The notes under the pieces are model-generated. The model saw only the letters and a list, made by a program, of their open reading frames with translations. It was not told the DNA's origin and searched no databases. DNA of 64,000 nucleotides from Nibrella saemangeumensis (GTDB lineage: Bacteria; Bacteroidota; Bacteroidia; Cytophagales; Spirosomataceae). A program made the position numbers and the translations under genes. The stretch lies in assembly GCF_039541915.1 (NCBI RefSeq), contig NZ_BAABHD010000073.1, positions 9,675 through 73,674 of the forward strand, read 5' to 3'. Positions 38,201 through 45,905 of the stretch are shown piece by piece (the stretch's first letter is position 1; every line of letters begins with the position of its first letter).

Positions 38201-41200
38201 GCTTTCTCTAATTTAAATTCCAATCCGGTGCTGACCAACTGCCTGTTCTGGAACAATGGAGGCAGCAACACCTTGTCAAACATAAGTGGTACGCTAACAG
38301 CTAATTACAGCCTGTTTGAACCTGCGGTGACGGGCTACACCGGCACTAACAATGTCACCAGCAGTAATTTACCGTTTATTAACGGCAGCACGGTACAGCT
38401 CAATGGTTGTTCTTCCGCCATCAATGCCGGCGATCCCAGTAGTGCTACAGCAGCCAGTGGGCCCTATAGTGCAACGAACCTGCCTCAAACTGATCTGGCT
38501 GGTAATGCCCGCATTGTGGGTGGTCGGGTAGATATTGGAGCCGTGGAGTACCAGGGGGGGGCGGGTAACCTGACCGTATCAGCTGCGACCTCAGCCAGCA
38601 GCGTGTGTGTGGGTCAGGCCGTGAGTTTGTCGGCGACGGTTACCGGCGGCAGCAGCCTGAGTTATAGCTGGACGGCTCCGGCGGGTGCCAACCTGGGTAG
38701 CCTCAGTACCAACCCCACCAGCGCTACTATAGCAACGACCGGTCCGAAAGTGTTCACGCTGGTAGTAACTGATCAGACCAGCAATTGTACGGCCACCGCC
38801 AGTGTAACGATAACAGGCAGTGCGCAACCGGTTGCTGCCATCAGTCCCAGTTCAGCCACCCTCACCTGTGCCAATCCGAGTGTGAGTCTGACGGCCAGCG
38901 GAGGCAGCACGTACCTGTGGAGCACAGGGGCTACTACGCCGGTTATCAGTGTGAGCCTGGCGGGTACGTATTCGGTCACGGTGAGCAATGGGAGTAGCTG
39001 TTTCGCTACGGCCAGTCGGATGGTGGAGTCCAATTTTACAGCACCTACGGCGTTGATCAGCCCCACCGCTTATACATTGACCTGTGCCAGTGGGGCGGTG
39101 AGCCTGACGGCCAGTGGGGGCGGTACCTACCGTTGGGAGAACAATTCCACCAACCCGGTGCGGGGGGTGAGCAGTGCGGGTGTGTACTCGGTGACGGTGA
39201 CGGCGGCCAACGGCTGCACGGCCACAACCAGTGTGACCATCAGTATCGATAATTCAGCGGCCACTGCTACCATCAGTCCTAGTTCGGCGACGGTGACCTG
39301 CGCCAGCCCGAGTGTGAGTCTGACCGCCAGTGGGGGCAGTACGTACCAATGGAGTACCGGGCAAACGACTGCGGTCATTAGTGTGTCCCCACTTACGACG
39401 ACCATCTACTCCGTGACAGTGACCAATGCCAGTGGGTGTATCGCTACGGCCAGCCGGACAGTGGGCGTTAATCGAACGGCCCCAACGGCGATGATCAGCC
39501 CCAGTTCAGTCACCCTCACCTGCGCCAGTCCTTCGGTTAGTCTGACGGCCAGTGGCGGAGTGAGTTACCGCTGGGAAGATAACTCCACCAACCCGGTGCG
39601 GACTGTTAGCAGTGCCGGCGTTTACTCGGTAACGGTGACGGCGGCTAATGGCTGCACGGCCACGGCCAGTGTAACCGTGAGTCCTTCGGTGTCCTGTTTT
39701 CTCGTGCGGTATGTTAAGCCTACAGCCAGTGGCACGGGCGACGGCACCAGTTGGGCCAACGCGTCTGCCGATCTGCAGGCCATGGTTAATGCCCTTGCCG
39801 GCAATACCGCAGGTGGTGAAGTATGGGTAGCCGGGGGTACCTACAAGCCTACAGCCACCACCGACCGCACCATCAGCTTTAACATGCGCAATAATGTGGG
39901 TATTTATGGGGGCTTTGTGGGTACGGAAACAAACCGTAGCGAGCGACCTCTGGTCAGTCTTACCACGCCTTCCTCGTCCACCCTCAGCGGAGATATTGGT
40001 ACCGCAGGCGTGATCACGGACAACAGCTTCCATGTAATTTATAACCGATTCAACACCAATCTGAACAGTACTGCCATTCTGGATGGATTTGTCATCACGA
40101 GGGGCAATTCGGATGCTGGGGGCGGTGGCATGCTCAATGAAATTGCCAGTCCCAGTGTAAGTAACTGCTTATTTACGGCCAATGGCGCTGCCACTGCGGG
40201 TGGGGGTATGGCCAATCTGGATTTGTCCAATCCCGCATTGGTTAACTGTAGCTTCAGCGCCAATACCGCTGCTTTTGGGGGCGGTGGTCTGTTTAACACT
40301 GGTTCTAGTCCGACGCTGACAAACTGTAGTTTTACCTCCAATACGGCGACCTCTGGTTCTGGCGGAGGCATATATAATGAATCGGCCTCTAATCCCGTTC
40401 TGGCCAACTGTAGTTTCATCGCCAACTCGGCTACTTTTGGCGGTGGAGTCGGTAATTTATCATCCAGTCCGCGACTGGTCAACTGTAGCTTTAGCGCCAA
40501 TTCAACAACGTCTGGTTTGGGTAGGGGAATGTTTAATGATTCATCTAATCCTACTTTGGCCAATAGTGTGGTTTGGGGCAATGGTGGGAACAACACCTTC
40601 CTGAATGTAACAAGTGGTTCGATAGTTGCCAGTTACTCCCTTTTTGAAACTGGGGTCAATGGCTATACTGGCTCTAACAACCTCACCAACAGCAGTTCTC
40701 CTTTTGTCGGCAGTAGTAATGTACAGCTTAATGGTTGTTCTTCCGCCATCAATGCCGGTGATCCCGCCAGTGCTACGGCCCTGAGCGGTCCTTACAGTGT
40801 GACGGCTCTGCCCCCAACGGATCTGGCCGGCAATGTCCGCATCGTGGGCGACCGGGTGGATATAGGCGCTTTCGAGTATCAAGGTGTAGCCGGTAATGTG
40901 GCGGTTTCGGTCACGGTTTCGGCCAACAGTGTCTGTTTAGGTCAGGCCGTGAGTTTGTCGGCGACGGTCACCGGAGGCAGCAACCTGAGTTATAGCTGGA
41001 GTACACCGGCAGGAGCAGACCTGAGTAGTCTCAGCACCAACCCCACCAGCGCTACCCTATCAACGGCTGGTCCCAAGGTATTTACCGTGGTAGTGACCGA
41101 CCAGGCCAGCAGTTGTACGGCCACGGCCAGTGCGACCGTGACGGGCAACGCGCAACCTGTGGCCAGCATCAATCCCAATTCGGCTACGCTCTCGTGTGAC

Positions 41201-44200
41201 AGTCCGAGTGTGAGTCTGACGGCCAGCGGTGGCAGCACGTACCAGTGGAGCACGGGAGCCACTACCCCGGTTATCAGTGTAAGCCTGGCCGGTACCTATT
41301 CGGTGACGGTGGCTAATGCCGGCTGTACCGCCACGGCCAGTGCAGTAGTAAGTGGTGCTGCGGGCGATTGCCTCTTTGTTCGGTATGTCAAGCCTTCAGC
41401 TAGCGGCACGGGCGACGGTACCAGTTGGGCCAATGCCTCCGGGGATTTGCAAGCCATGATCAATGCCGTAGCCACCAATACGAGCGGTGGTGAAGTATGG
41501 GTAGCGGCTGGTACCTACAAGCCGACAGGTACGACCAACCGCAGCATTAGCTTCCAGATGAAGAACAATGTGGCCATTTACGGCGGCTTTGCGGGCACCG
41601 AAACCGCCCGCAGCCAGCGACCGCCGATCAACCTGACCACGCCTTCCTCGTCTACCCTCAGCGGGGACATTGGTGCCGTAGGCAACAGTACCGACAACAC
41701 GTACCATGTGATACATAACCAGTTTGGCTCGAACCTGAATAGCACCGCTATGCTGGACGGGTTTGTCATCACCGGCGGCAATTCGGATAGTCGGGGTGGA
41801 GGTATGCTTAACGAACCCGGTTCCAGTCCGACGGTGAGTAACTGCAGCTTTGTGGCCAACAACGCGGCTACCCTGGGGGGGGGGATAGCTAATCTGGGCG
41901 CTTCTCCCAGACTGGTCAACTGTACCTTCTCGGCTAATACGGCTGCTTTTGGCGGTGGGGCTATGTATAACAGCAACTCCAGTCCGAGCATTGTCAATTC
42001 CAGTTTCAGCACCAACTCAACGCCTGATAGCGGAGGAGGTATATACAATGGTGATGGCTCTAATCCAAACCTGGTGAACTGTAGCTTTAGCGGTAATTCA
42101 GCCAGCGGTGGGGGGGCACTCTTCAATTTTAACTCGAATCCGGTGCTGACCAACTGCCTGTTCTGGAACAATGGCGGCAGCAACACATTGTCAAATATAA
42201 GCGCTACGCTAACGGCTAATTACTCTCTGTTTGAGCCTGCGGTCAGCGGCTATACCGGCACCAACAACGTCACCAGCAGCAGTTCACCTTTTGTCGGCGG
42301 CAGCACGGTACAGCTCAATGGTTGCACTCCCGCCATCAATGCCGGTGATCCCAATAGTGCTACGGCCCTGAGCGGTCCTTACAGTGTGACGGCCCTGCCC
42401 CAGACCGATCTGGCCGGCAATGCCCGCATCGTGGGTGGCCGGGTGGATGTTGGTGCTGTCGAGTATCAAGGAGTAGCAGGCAATCTAGTCGTGTCAGCTA
42501 CAGCCTCAGCCACCAGTGTGTGTGTAGGTCAGACCGTGAGTTTATCTGCGACGGTTACCGGAGGCAGCAACCTGAGTTATAGCTGGACTGCTCCGGCGGG
42601 GGCAAGCCTGAGTAGCCTCAGTACCAACCTGGTTACGGCTACCATCACAACGACTGGTCCAAAAGTATTCACGCTGGTGGTGAGTGATCAGACCAGCAAT
42701 TGCACGGCCACGGCCAGTGTAACGGTGACGGGTAACGCACTGCCGGTGGCGGTGATCAATCCCAGCTCCGCCACGCTGACCTGTGCCAGTGGGTCAGTAA
42801 GCCTGACGGCCAGTGGGGGCATCAGCTACCGCTGGGAAGACAACTCCACCAGTGCCTTTCGGGTAGTGAGCAGTGCGGGGGGGTACTCGGTGACGGTGAC
42901 AGCGGCCAACGGCTGCACGGCCACAACCAGTGTGAGCATCACAGGAGACAACAGTGTGCCGGTGGCCGTGATCAGTCCCAGTTCTGCCACGCTGACTTGC
43001 GCCAATCCGAGTGTGAGTTTAACGGCATCAGGCGGGGTAAGCTACCGCTGGAGTACGGGAGCCACCACGGCAGTGCTGCCAGTGAGTGTGGCGGCTATCT
43101 ACTCGGTGACGGTCACTTCGGCCAATGGCTGCACGGCCACCACCAGTGTGACTATCAGTGGAGACAACAGTGTGCCGGTGGCCGTGATCAGTCCCAGTTC
43201 GGCCACGCTGGCTTGTGCCAGTGGGGTAGTGAGCCTGACAGCCTCGGGTGGATTGAGTTACCGCTGGGAGGACAATAGCACTAGCGCGGTGCGGACCATT
43301 AGCAGTGCGGGGGTATACTCGGTGACGGTCACTTCGGCCAATGGCTGCACGGCCACCACTAGTGTGAGCATCACAGGGGACAACAGCGTGCCGGTGGCGC
43401 TGATCAGTCCCAGCTCGGCGACCTTGACTTGCACCAGTGGGGTGGTAAGCCTGACAGCCTCGGGTGGAGTGAGCTACCGGTGGGAGAACAACTCCACCAG
43501 TGCGGTGCGGACCGTCAGTGCAGCTGGGGTGTACTCGGTGACGGTAACGGCAGCCAATGGCTGCACGGCCACCACCAGTGCTCTGGTAGATGAAAATAAA
43601 ACCCCGCCTGTGGCAAGCATTAGCGCTTCGGCAACAGCCGTCAGTGCAGGGCAGTCGGTGACTCTGACGGCTACTGGTGGAGCCACCTATGCGTGGAGTA
43701 CGGGAGCCAACGGCAGTACCATCACCGTTACTCCGCAAACGGGCACGACTGTTTACTCGGTGACCGCTACCAATGGTGGGGGTTGTTCCGGCACCGCTTC
43801 GGTCAGCATTGTTGCTACGGGTGCAAATTCGGTTGTAGGGCCTGCGAGCCTGTGCGTGAAGACAAGTCCGCCAGCCAGGGAAGAGATAAGTCTGCCAATA
43901 ACCATGACGGTGGTGGCTGCCCCAGGGTCTTATGATTATAGCTGGTCGTACAAAGCGCCTAAGTCGACCAATTATAAATCGATAGAAACGGGTGGTACAG
44001 CCATTGGAAAGGTTGAGTTTGTGCCGGTGGCGGGAGAACCCAGTATAGCTATTAAGGGAACGAAGGGCAATCTGAACGGTTTACAGGGGTATGTGATCCG
44101 GCTGACGGTGACACTGAACGGTAATTTGATAGGTAGTGCAGAAACGCTGCTGGATGCCAGTTGCGCGTTTGGCAGCAGCAACACCCGGCAGGGGGTATTT

Positions 44201-44464
44201 ACGGCAGAGCAAGTGGAGGTACTGTTGTATCCGAACCCAATGGTAGAGGTCTTGCAGGTAGACATTCGGGGCATACATCAACCGGTTAAGGTGAGTCTAA
44301 TTGATCTGAAGGGTCTTCGGCAGGGGCAATGGACGGTGGAGCCTGTAGAGGGTATGGGCCAGTTGAAGACTTCGGTAAGTGGTTTATCTGCAGGGATGTA
44401 TTTGCTGCAGGTAGAGACCGCTGAGGGTGTATTGCATCGTCAGCGGGTACTCAAGCACCGCTGA
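35204..44464 (+). CDS. Giant T9SS-exported surface protein 2 (four beta-helix modules)
   Basis: This 3086-residue exported protein has a signal peptide ending ASAQ (about residue 41). Four modules start with variants of RYVKPTASGTGDGTSWANAS (residues about 43, 752, 1500 and 2058). Each contains right-handed beta-helix repeats of the type NCSFTSNTATNGGGIYN and ends with a DIGAYEYQ-like closing motif. Between and after the modules lie SprB-like repeats (SLTASGGSTYLWSTGATTPV), including a 216-bp tandem array near the C-terminus. A type A T9SS sorting domain ends in RVLKHR. The architecture suggests a long adhesin or carbohydrate-binding fibre on the cell surface; no catalytic domain is visible. 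DNA-level identity between modules is high. It is followed by a strong terminator. Confidence 0.88.
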   Translation: MILPSTTINLKRISGFCHNQSVINRACLLVLLLSISVAASAQVRYVTPNGTNANPASATSWATATSDLQGAINSLASGEVWVAAGTYKPTTTTNRSISFQLKNNVAIYGGFAGNENLRSDRPAINLTTPSSSTLSGDIGGVGNKADNSYHVFYHPQFNGLNNTAILDGFVITGGNANGAASPDNSGGGMYNFDSQAVLFNCLFTGNTATNGAGIYNTGFSMSPSMTNCSFTSNTATNGGGIYSSGVGGFLTNCSFTGNTAQQSGGGMYYGSPANQVSLTNCSFSANTAADGGGLFNSSSNPSLTGASFTANTATNGGGMHNNGGTPNVFNSTFSGNIAGTGGGMYNTASASPDVRGCTFTSNTATSSGGGIHNNGANPGLQGCTFTSNTATNGGGMANAGSSPSIQTSNFNTNTASSSGGGMFNSGSSPTVSACGFTSNTAVSGGGMSNANNSSPSVTNSNFSSNTATSGGGMANIESNPNLDNCGFNSNKATNGGGMSNSVSNPNVTGCTFLSNTATDGGGMNNLSSSPTLTRCYFFLNSASAGGGGMYNLSNANAKLISCRFSNNTAAEGGGMYNYQSNPSLVNGEFVVNSATNGGALFNRTSASPGLVNCSIGANVATANGGALYNLPGAAPVLDNCVVWGNGSNPIFNSSASVTANYTLFDPAANTMYSGSNNLISSVLPFAGSEDLRLNTCSSAINAGNPASTTAVNGPFNATTLPQTDLVNNPRIVGGRVDIGAYEYQSAKGSCTTIVRYVKPTASGTGDGSSWANASGDLQGTINTLYAPEGAEVWVAAGTYKPTSTTNRSVSFQMKNNVAIYGGFVGTETARSQRPSVNLTTPSSSTLSGDIGTIGNSADNSYHVIYHQSGLNLNSSAMLDGFVITGGNSDSRGGGMLNEPGSSPTVSNCLFIANNAATLGGGIANLDASPRLVSCSFSANTASFGGGAIYNSNSSPSIVNSSFSANLSSGGSGGAINNDAGSNPSLVNCSFSANTASSGGAFSNLNSNPVLTNCLFWNNGGSNTLSNISGTLTANYSLFEPAVTGYTGTNNVTSSNLPFINGSTVQLNGCSSAINAGDPSSATAASGPYSATNLPQTDLAGNARIVGGRVDIGAVEYQGGAGNLTVSAATSASSVCVGQAVSLSATVTGGSSLSYSWTAPAGANLGSLSTNPTSATIATTGPKVFTLVVTDQTSNCTATASVTITGSAQPVAAISPSSATLTCANPSVSLTASGGSTYLWSTGATTPVISVSLAGTYSVTVSNGSSCFATASRMVESNFTAPTALISPTAYTLTCASGAVSLTASGGGTYRWENNSTNPVRGVSSAGVYSVTVTAANGCTATTSVTISIDNSAATATISPSSATVTCASPSVSLTASGGSTYQWSTGQTTAVISVSPLTTTIYSVTVTNASGCIATASRTVGVNRTAPTAMISPSSVTLTCASPSVSLTASGGVSYRWEDNSTNPVRTVSSAGVYSVTVTAANGCTATASVTVSPSVSCFLVRYVKPTASGTGDGTSWANASADLQAMVNALAGNTAGGEVWVAGGTYKPTATTDRTISFNMRNNVGIYGGFVGTETNRSERPLVSLTTPSSSTLSGDIGTAGVITDNSFHVIYNRFNTNLNSTAILDGFVITRGNSDAGGGGMLNEIASPSVSNCLFTANGAATAGGGMANLDLSNPALVNCSFSANTAAFGGGGLFNTGSSPTLTNCSFTSNTATSGSGGGIYNESASNPVLANCSFIANSATFGGGVGNLSSSPRLVNCSFSANSTTSGLGRGMFNDSSNPTLANSVVWGNGGNNTFLNVTSGSIVASYSLFETGVNGYTGSNNLTNSSSPFVGSSNVQLNGCSSAINAGDPASATALSGPYSVTALPPTDLAGNVRIVGDRVDIGAFEYQGVAGNVAVSVTVSANSVCLGQAVSLSATVTGGSNLSYSWSTPAGADLSSLSTNPTSATLSTAGPKVFTVVVTDQASSCTATASATVTGNAQPVASINPNSATLSCDSPSVSLTASGGSTYQWSTGATTPVISVSLAGTYSVTVANAGCTATASAVVSGAAGDCLFVRYVKPSASGTGDGTSWANASGDLQAMINAVATNTSGGEVWVAAGTYKPTGTTNRSISFQMKNNVAIYGGFAGTETARSQRPPINLTTPSSSTLSGDIGAVGNSTDNTYHVIHNQFGSNLNSTAMLDGFVITGGNSDSRGGGMLNEPGSSPTVSNCSFVANNAATLGGGIANLGASPRLVNCTFSANTAAFGGGAMYNSNSSPSIVNSSFSTNSTPDSGGGIYNGDGSNPNLVNCSFSGNSASGGGALFNFNSNPVLTNCLFWNNGGSNTLSNISATLTANYSLFEPAVSGYTGTNNVTSSSSPFVGGSTVQLNGCTPAINAGDPNSATALSGPYSVTALPQTDLAGNARIVGGRVDVGAVEYQGVAGNLVVSATASATSVCVGQTVSLSATVTGGSNLSYSWTAPAGASLSSLSTNLVTATITTTGPKVFTLVVSDQTSNCTATASVTVTGNALPVAVINPSSATLTCASGSVSLTASGGISYRWEDNSTSAFRVVSSAGGYSVTVTAANGCTATTSVSITGDNSVPVAVISPSSATLTCANPSVSLTASGGVSYRWSTGATTAVLPVSVAAIYSVTVTSANGCTATTSVTISGDNSVPVAVISPSSATLACASGVVSLTASGGLSYRWEDNSTSAVRTISSAGVYSVTVTSANGCTATTSVSITGDNSVPVALISPSSATLTCTSGVVSLTASGGVSYRWENNSTSAVRTVSAAGVYSVTVTAANGCTATTSALVDENKTPPVASISASATAVSAGQSVTLTATGGATYAWSTGANGSTITVTPQTGTTVYSVTATNGGGCSGTASVSIVATGANSVVGPASLCVKTSPPAREEISLPITMTVVAAPGSYDYSWSYKAPKSTNYKSIETGGTAIGKVEFVPVAGEPSIAIKGTKGNLNGLQGYVIRLTVTLNGNLIGSAETLLDASCAFGSSNTRQGVFTAEQVEVLLYPNPMVEVLQVDIRGIHQPVKVSLIDLKGLRQGQWTVEPVEGMGQLKTSVSGLSAGMYLLQVETAEGVLHRQRVLKHR
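37462..42480 (+). repeat. Near-identical beta-helix module repeats within surface protein 2
   Basis: Modules at about 37462, 39703 and 41377 are related at DNA level. The segment around 37850-37930 and that around 41760-41840 differ at only a few bases over about 80 bp (both encode NSDSRGGGMLNEPGSSPTVS). This implies recent duplication or gene conversion. Confidence 0.8.
42731..43594 (+). repeat. 216-bp tandem repeats (72-residue SprB-like units)
   Basis: Equivalent positions recur at 42731, 42947, 43163 and 43379, an exact 216-bp period. Units carry the shared core GTGCCGGTGGCCGTGATCAG and encode VISPSSATLTCA and TSANGCTATTSV words. Confidence 0.85.
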
Positions 44465-44485
44465 TGCCCGGATACGTTTTTAAAG

Positions 44486-44525
44486 CAGAGGAGGCCGTCC
44501 TGCTAGGTCAGGACGGCCTCCTCTG
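44486..44525 (+). terminator. Strong hairpin terminator after surface protein 2
   Basis: A perfect 17-bp stem (CAGAGGAGGCCGTCCTG and complement) encloses a 6-nt loop, 21 bp after the stop codon. Confidence 0.85.
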
Positions 44526-44560
44526 TTCTGTAATGTCCTGTTCTGTCTAAAGTAGTTTTT

Positions 44561-44775
44561 TTACATATCTCAAGTGTCTTGCTGACGGCTCGGGTAGTTG
44601 TGAGAGACCACCTTGCGGGCTTATGGCGCGTTGCAAATTATTACCTGGAAAACTGTTCCTGCGAGAAGAACTGCTTGTGGTACCAGGCTTTGCCGATCCC
44701 CGCTACCTGAGCCGGGTATTTACGGAAGAATTTGGCGTTTCGCGCGGTAGTTTCCGCCAATTGAGCCAGCCGTAA
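44561..44775 (+). pseudogene. Remnant of a third HTCS gene (receiver piece fused to AraC end)
   Basis: Positions 44564-44650 translate as HISSVLLTARVVVRDHLAGL and beyond, matching the end of the receiver domain of both intact HTCS proteins (HIPIVLLTARAAVDDRLTGL). After a 1-nt shift the frame continues as FLREELLVV, identical to the paralogues. It then jumps to GFADPRYLSRVFTEEFGVS and a stop at 44773-44775, which is the end of the AraC-type domain. The sensor, kinase and most of the output domain are gone. The stop is placed as in the other copies, just before an operator array. Confidence 0.88.
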
Positions 44776-44879
44776 GCAGAATTTTGCCTTGGTGAAAAAA
44801 TACTCCACGTTTTTGAAACAACTCTCCACCTTTTTAAAACAATACTCCACCTCGTTCTTGACAATTAACGGTACACTTG
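44773..44879 (+). promoter_or_regulatory. 21-bp operator repeats and -7 box before the cyclodipeptide synthase gene
   Basis: Copies start at 44794 (GAAAAAATACTCCAC), 44815 (GAAACAACTCTCCAC) and 44836 (AAAACAATACTCCAC). A degenerate copy lies at 44773. TACACTTG (44872-44879) lies 36 bp after the last repeat start and 52 bp before the ATG. These spacings equal those at the two surface-protein genes. No intact HTCS lies next to this copy. Confidence 0.75.
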
Positions 44880-44923
44880 CCAAATATTCTTCATCTATTA
44901 TCTACAGAAACAATAAGTGTACC

Positions 44924-45820
44924 ATGGGTCAAGTTTCTGCTTCATTTAAGCCGATCCGTCCGGATTCTTTCCATAATTCAGACGTAGAACCTGCCTATTT
45001 TAATATTCCTGATCTAACCCTACCAAGTGCAGACTATTTTTACTACGATCACTATGGTTCTGAAGGACTGGAAGGTAGATTTAGTATACTTCCGTTAAGC
45101 CATTCACGAGCCTTGCGAACAGGTCTTGACCTATTGAGCCAACAACCTCTTGTGCTCTTCGGTATAAGTCCTGGAAATGCCTTCTTTACACGAAAGCGGA
45201 TCGAAATAGCCGTTTGTGGCATGGCTCAACTCTTTGGGGAGGTTGCAATTGTGGTTCCGGGTCCAATTTCTGCGCATACCTACAGGGCGCTCGGATACGG
45301 TGAGGAAAAAGTCGCGACTAAGGTAAGGACGGAAGGCCAGAATATCAGGAATCGTTGTTTACGGGCAATGGAACGCGCCCAAATTGAGAATCCATTAGCC
45401 AAGCTACGGATTCTCGACTGGGAGCGTGACATTGAATCACTGCCAGGCTATTGGGATGCTTATGCCGATGTTTGTCGGCTCTTTAATACCAATGAACAGT
45501 TTCAGAAAGCGGTACTCGACAAGGGTTATTCAGTGCTTAGTGCGAAACTCAGTGAAGACACCATCACACCGACTGCAGTACGCGAATGTGTCGAATATCT
45601 TTTAAAAGAATTTGCTTACCTGATGCTTTGTCGCGCTGCATCGGGCAAGGATCTGGTCATTCCTTACCATCAGGACTTTGCATTGGGACAAGGTTTTTGT
45701 GATGGCGAATATCAGGACCCGCTGCCTGGTATCGGCTGGCTTATCTTCAAAATCGAACTCGTTGGCGAGTCCAGCGTATTGGATTACGGAGCAAAGGATT
45801 TAATGGTTGGCCCTGCTTAG
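44924..45820 (+). CDS. tRNA-dependent cyclodipeptide synthase (CDPS), NYH type
   Basis: CDPSs use two aminoacyl-tRNAs to make a 2,5-diketopiperazine. The 298-residue protein shows the family landmarks when aligned by eye with AlbC. Nucleophile Ser82 and Asn85 lie in GISPGNAFF (AlbC GISAGNSYF). Tyr225 and Glu229 lie in EYLLKE, and Tyr248-His249 in IPYHQD. Asn85, Tyr248 and His249 place it in the NYH subfamily. The N-terminus is about 45 residues longer than AlbC. I chose ATG 44924 because its distance to the promoter equals that of the two surface-protein genes; the frame is open further upstream only through the operator repeats. The 2OG oxygenase gene follows after 85 bp. AT content is visibly higher than in the flanking genes, which suggests acquisition. 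Amino acid specificity cannot be read off by eye. Confidence 0.9.
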   Translation: MGQVSASFKPIRPDSFHNSDVEPAYFNIPDLTLPSADYFYYDHYGSEGLEGRFSILPLSHSRALRTGLDLLSQQPLVLFGISPGNAFFTRKRIEIAVCGMAQLFGEVAIVVPGPISAHTYRALGYGEEKVATKVRTEGQNIRNRCLRAMERAQIENPLAKLRILDWERDIESLPGYWDAYADVCRLFNTNEQFQKAVLDKGYSVLSAKLSEDTITPTAVRECVEYLLKEFAYLMLCRAASGKDLVIPYHQDFALGQGFCDGEYQDPLPGIGWLIFKIELVGESSVLDYGAKDLMVGPA

Positions 45821-45905
45821 TAGATATTTTATACTAAGAAAGGTAGTATAATCAAATTATAAACGGATTGTCCCAGCTAATGTCACACTACCCAATTGAT
45901 ACTTT

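Noticed and set aside
44789..44923. Earlier start for the CDPS gene
   Set aside because: The extra codons translate the operator repeats (KKYSTFLKQLSTFLKQ), and the leader spacing to the -7 box supports ATG 44924.
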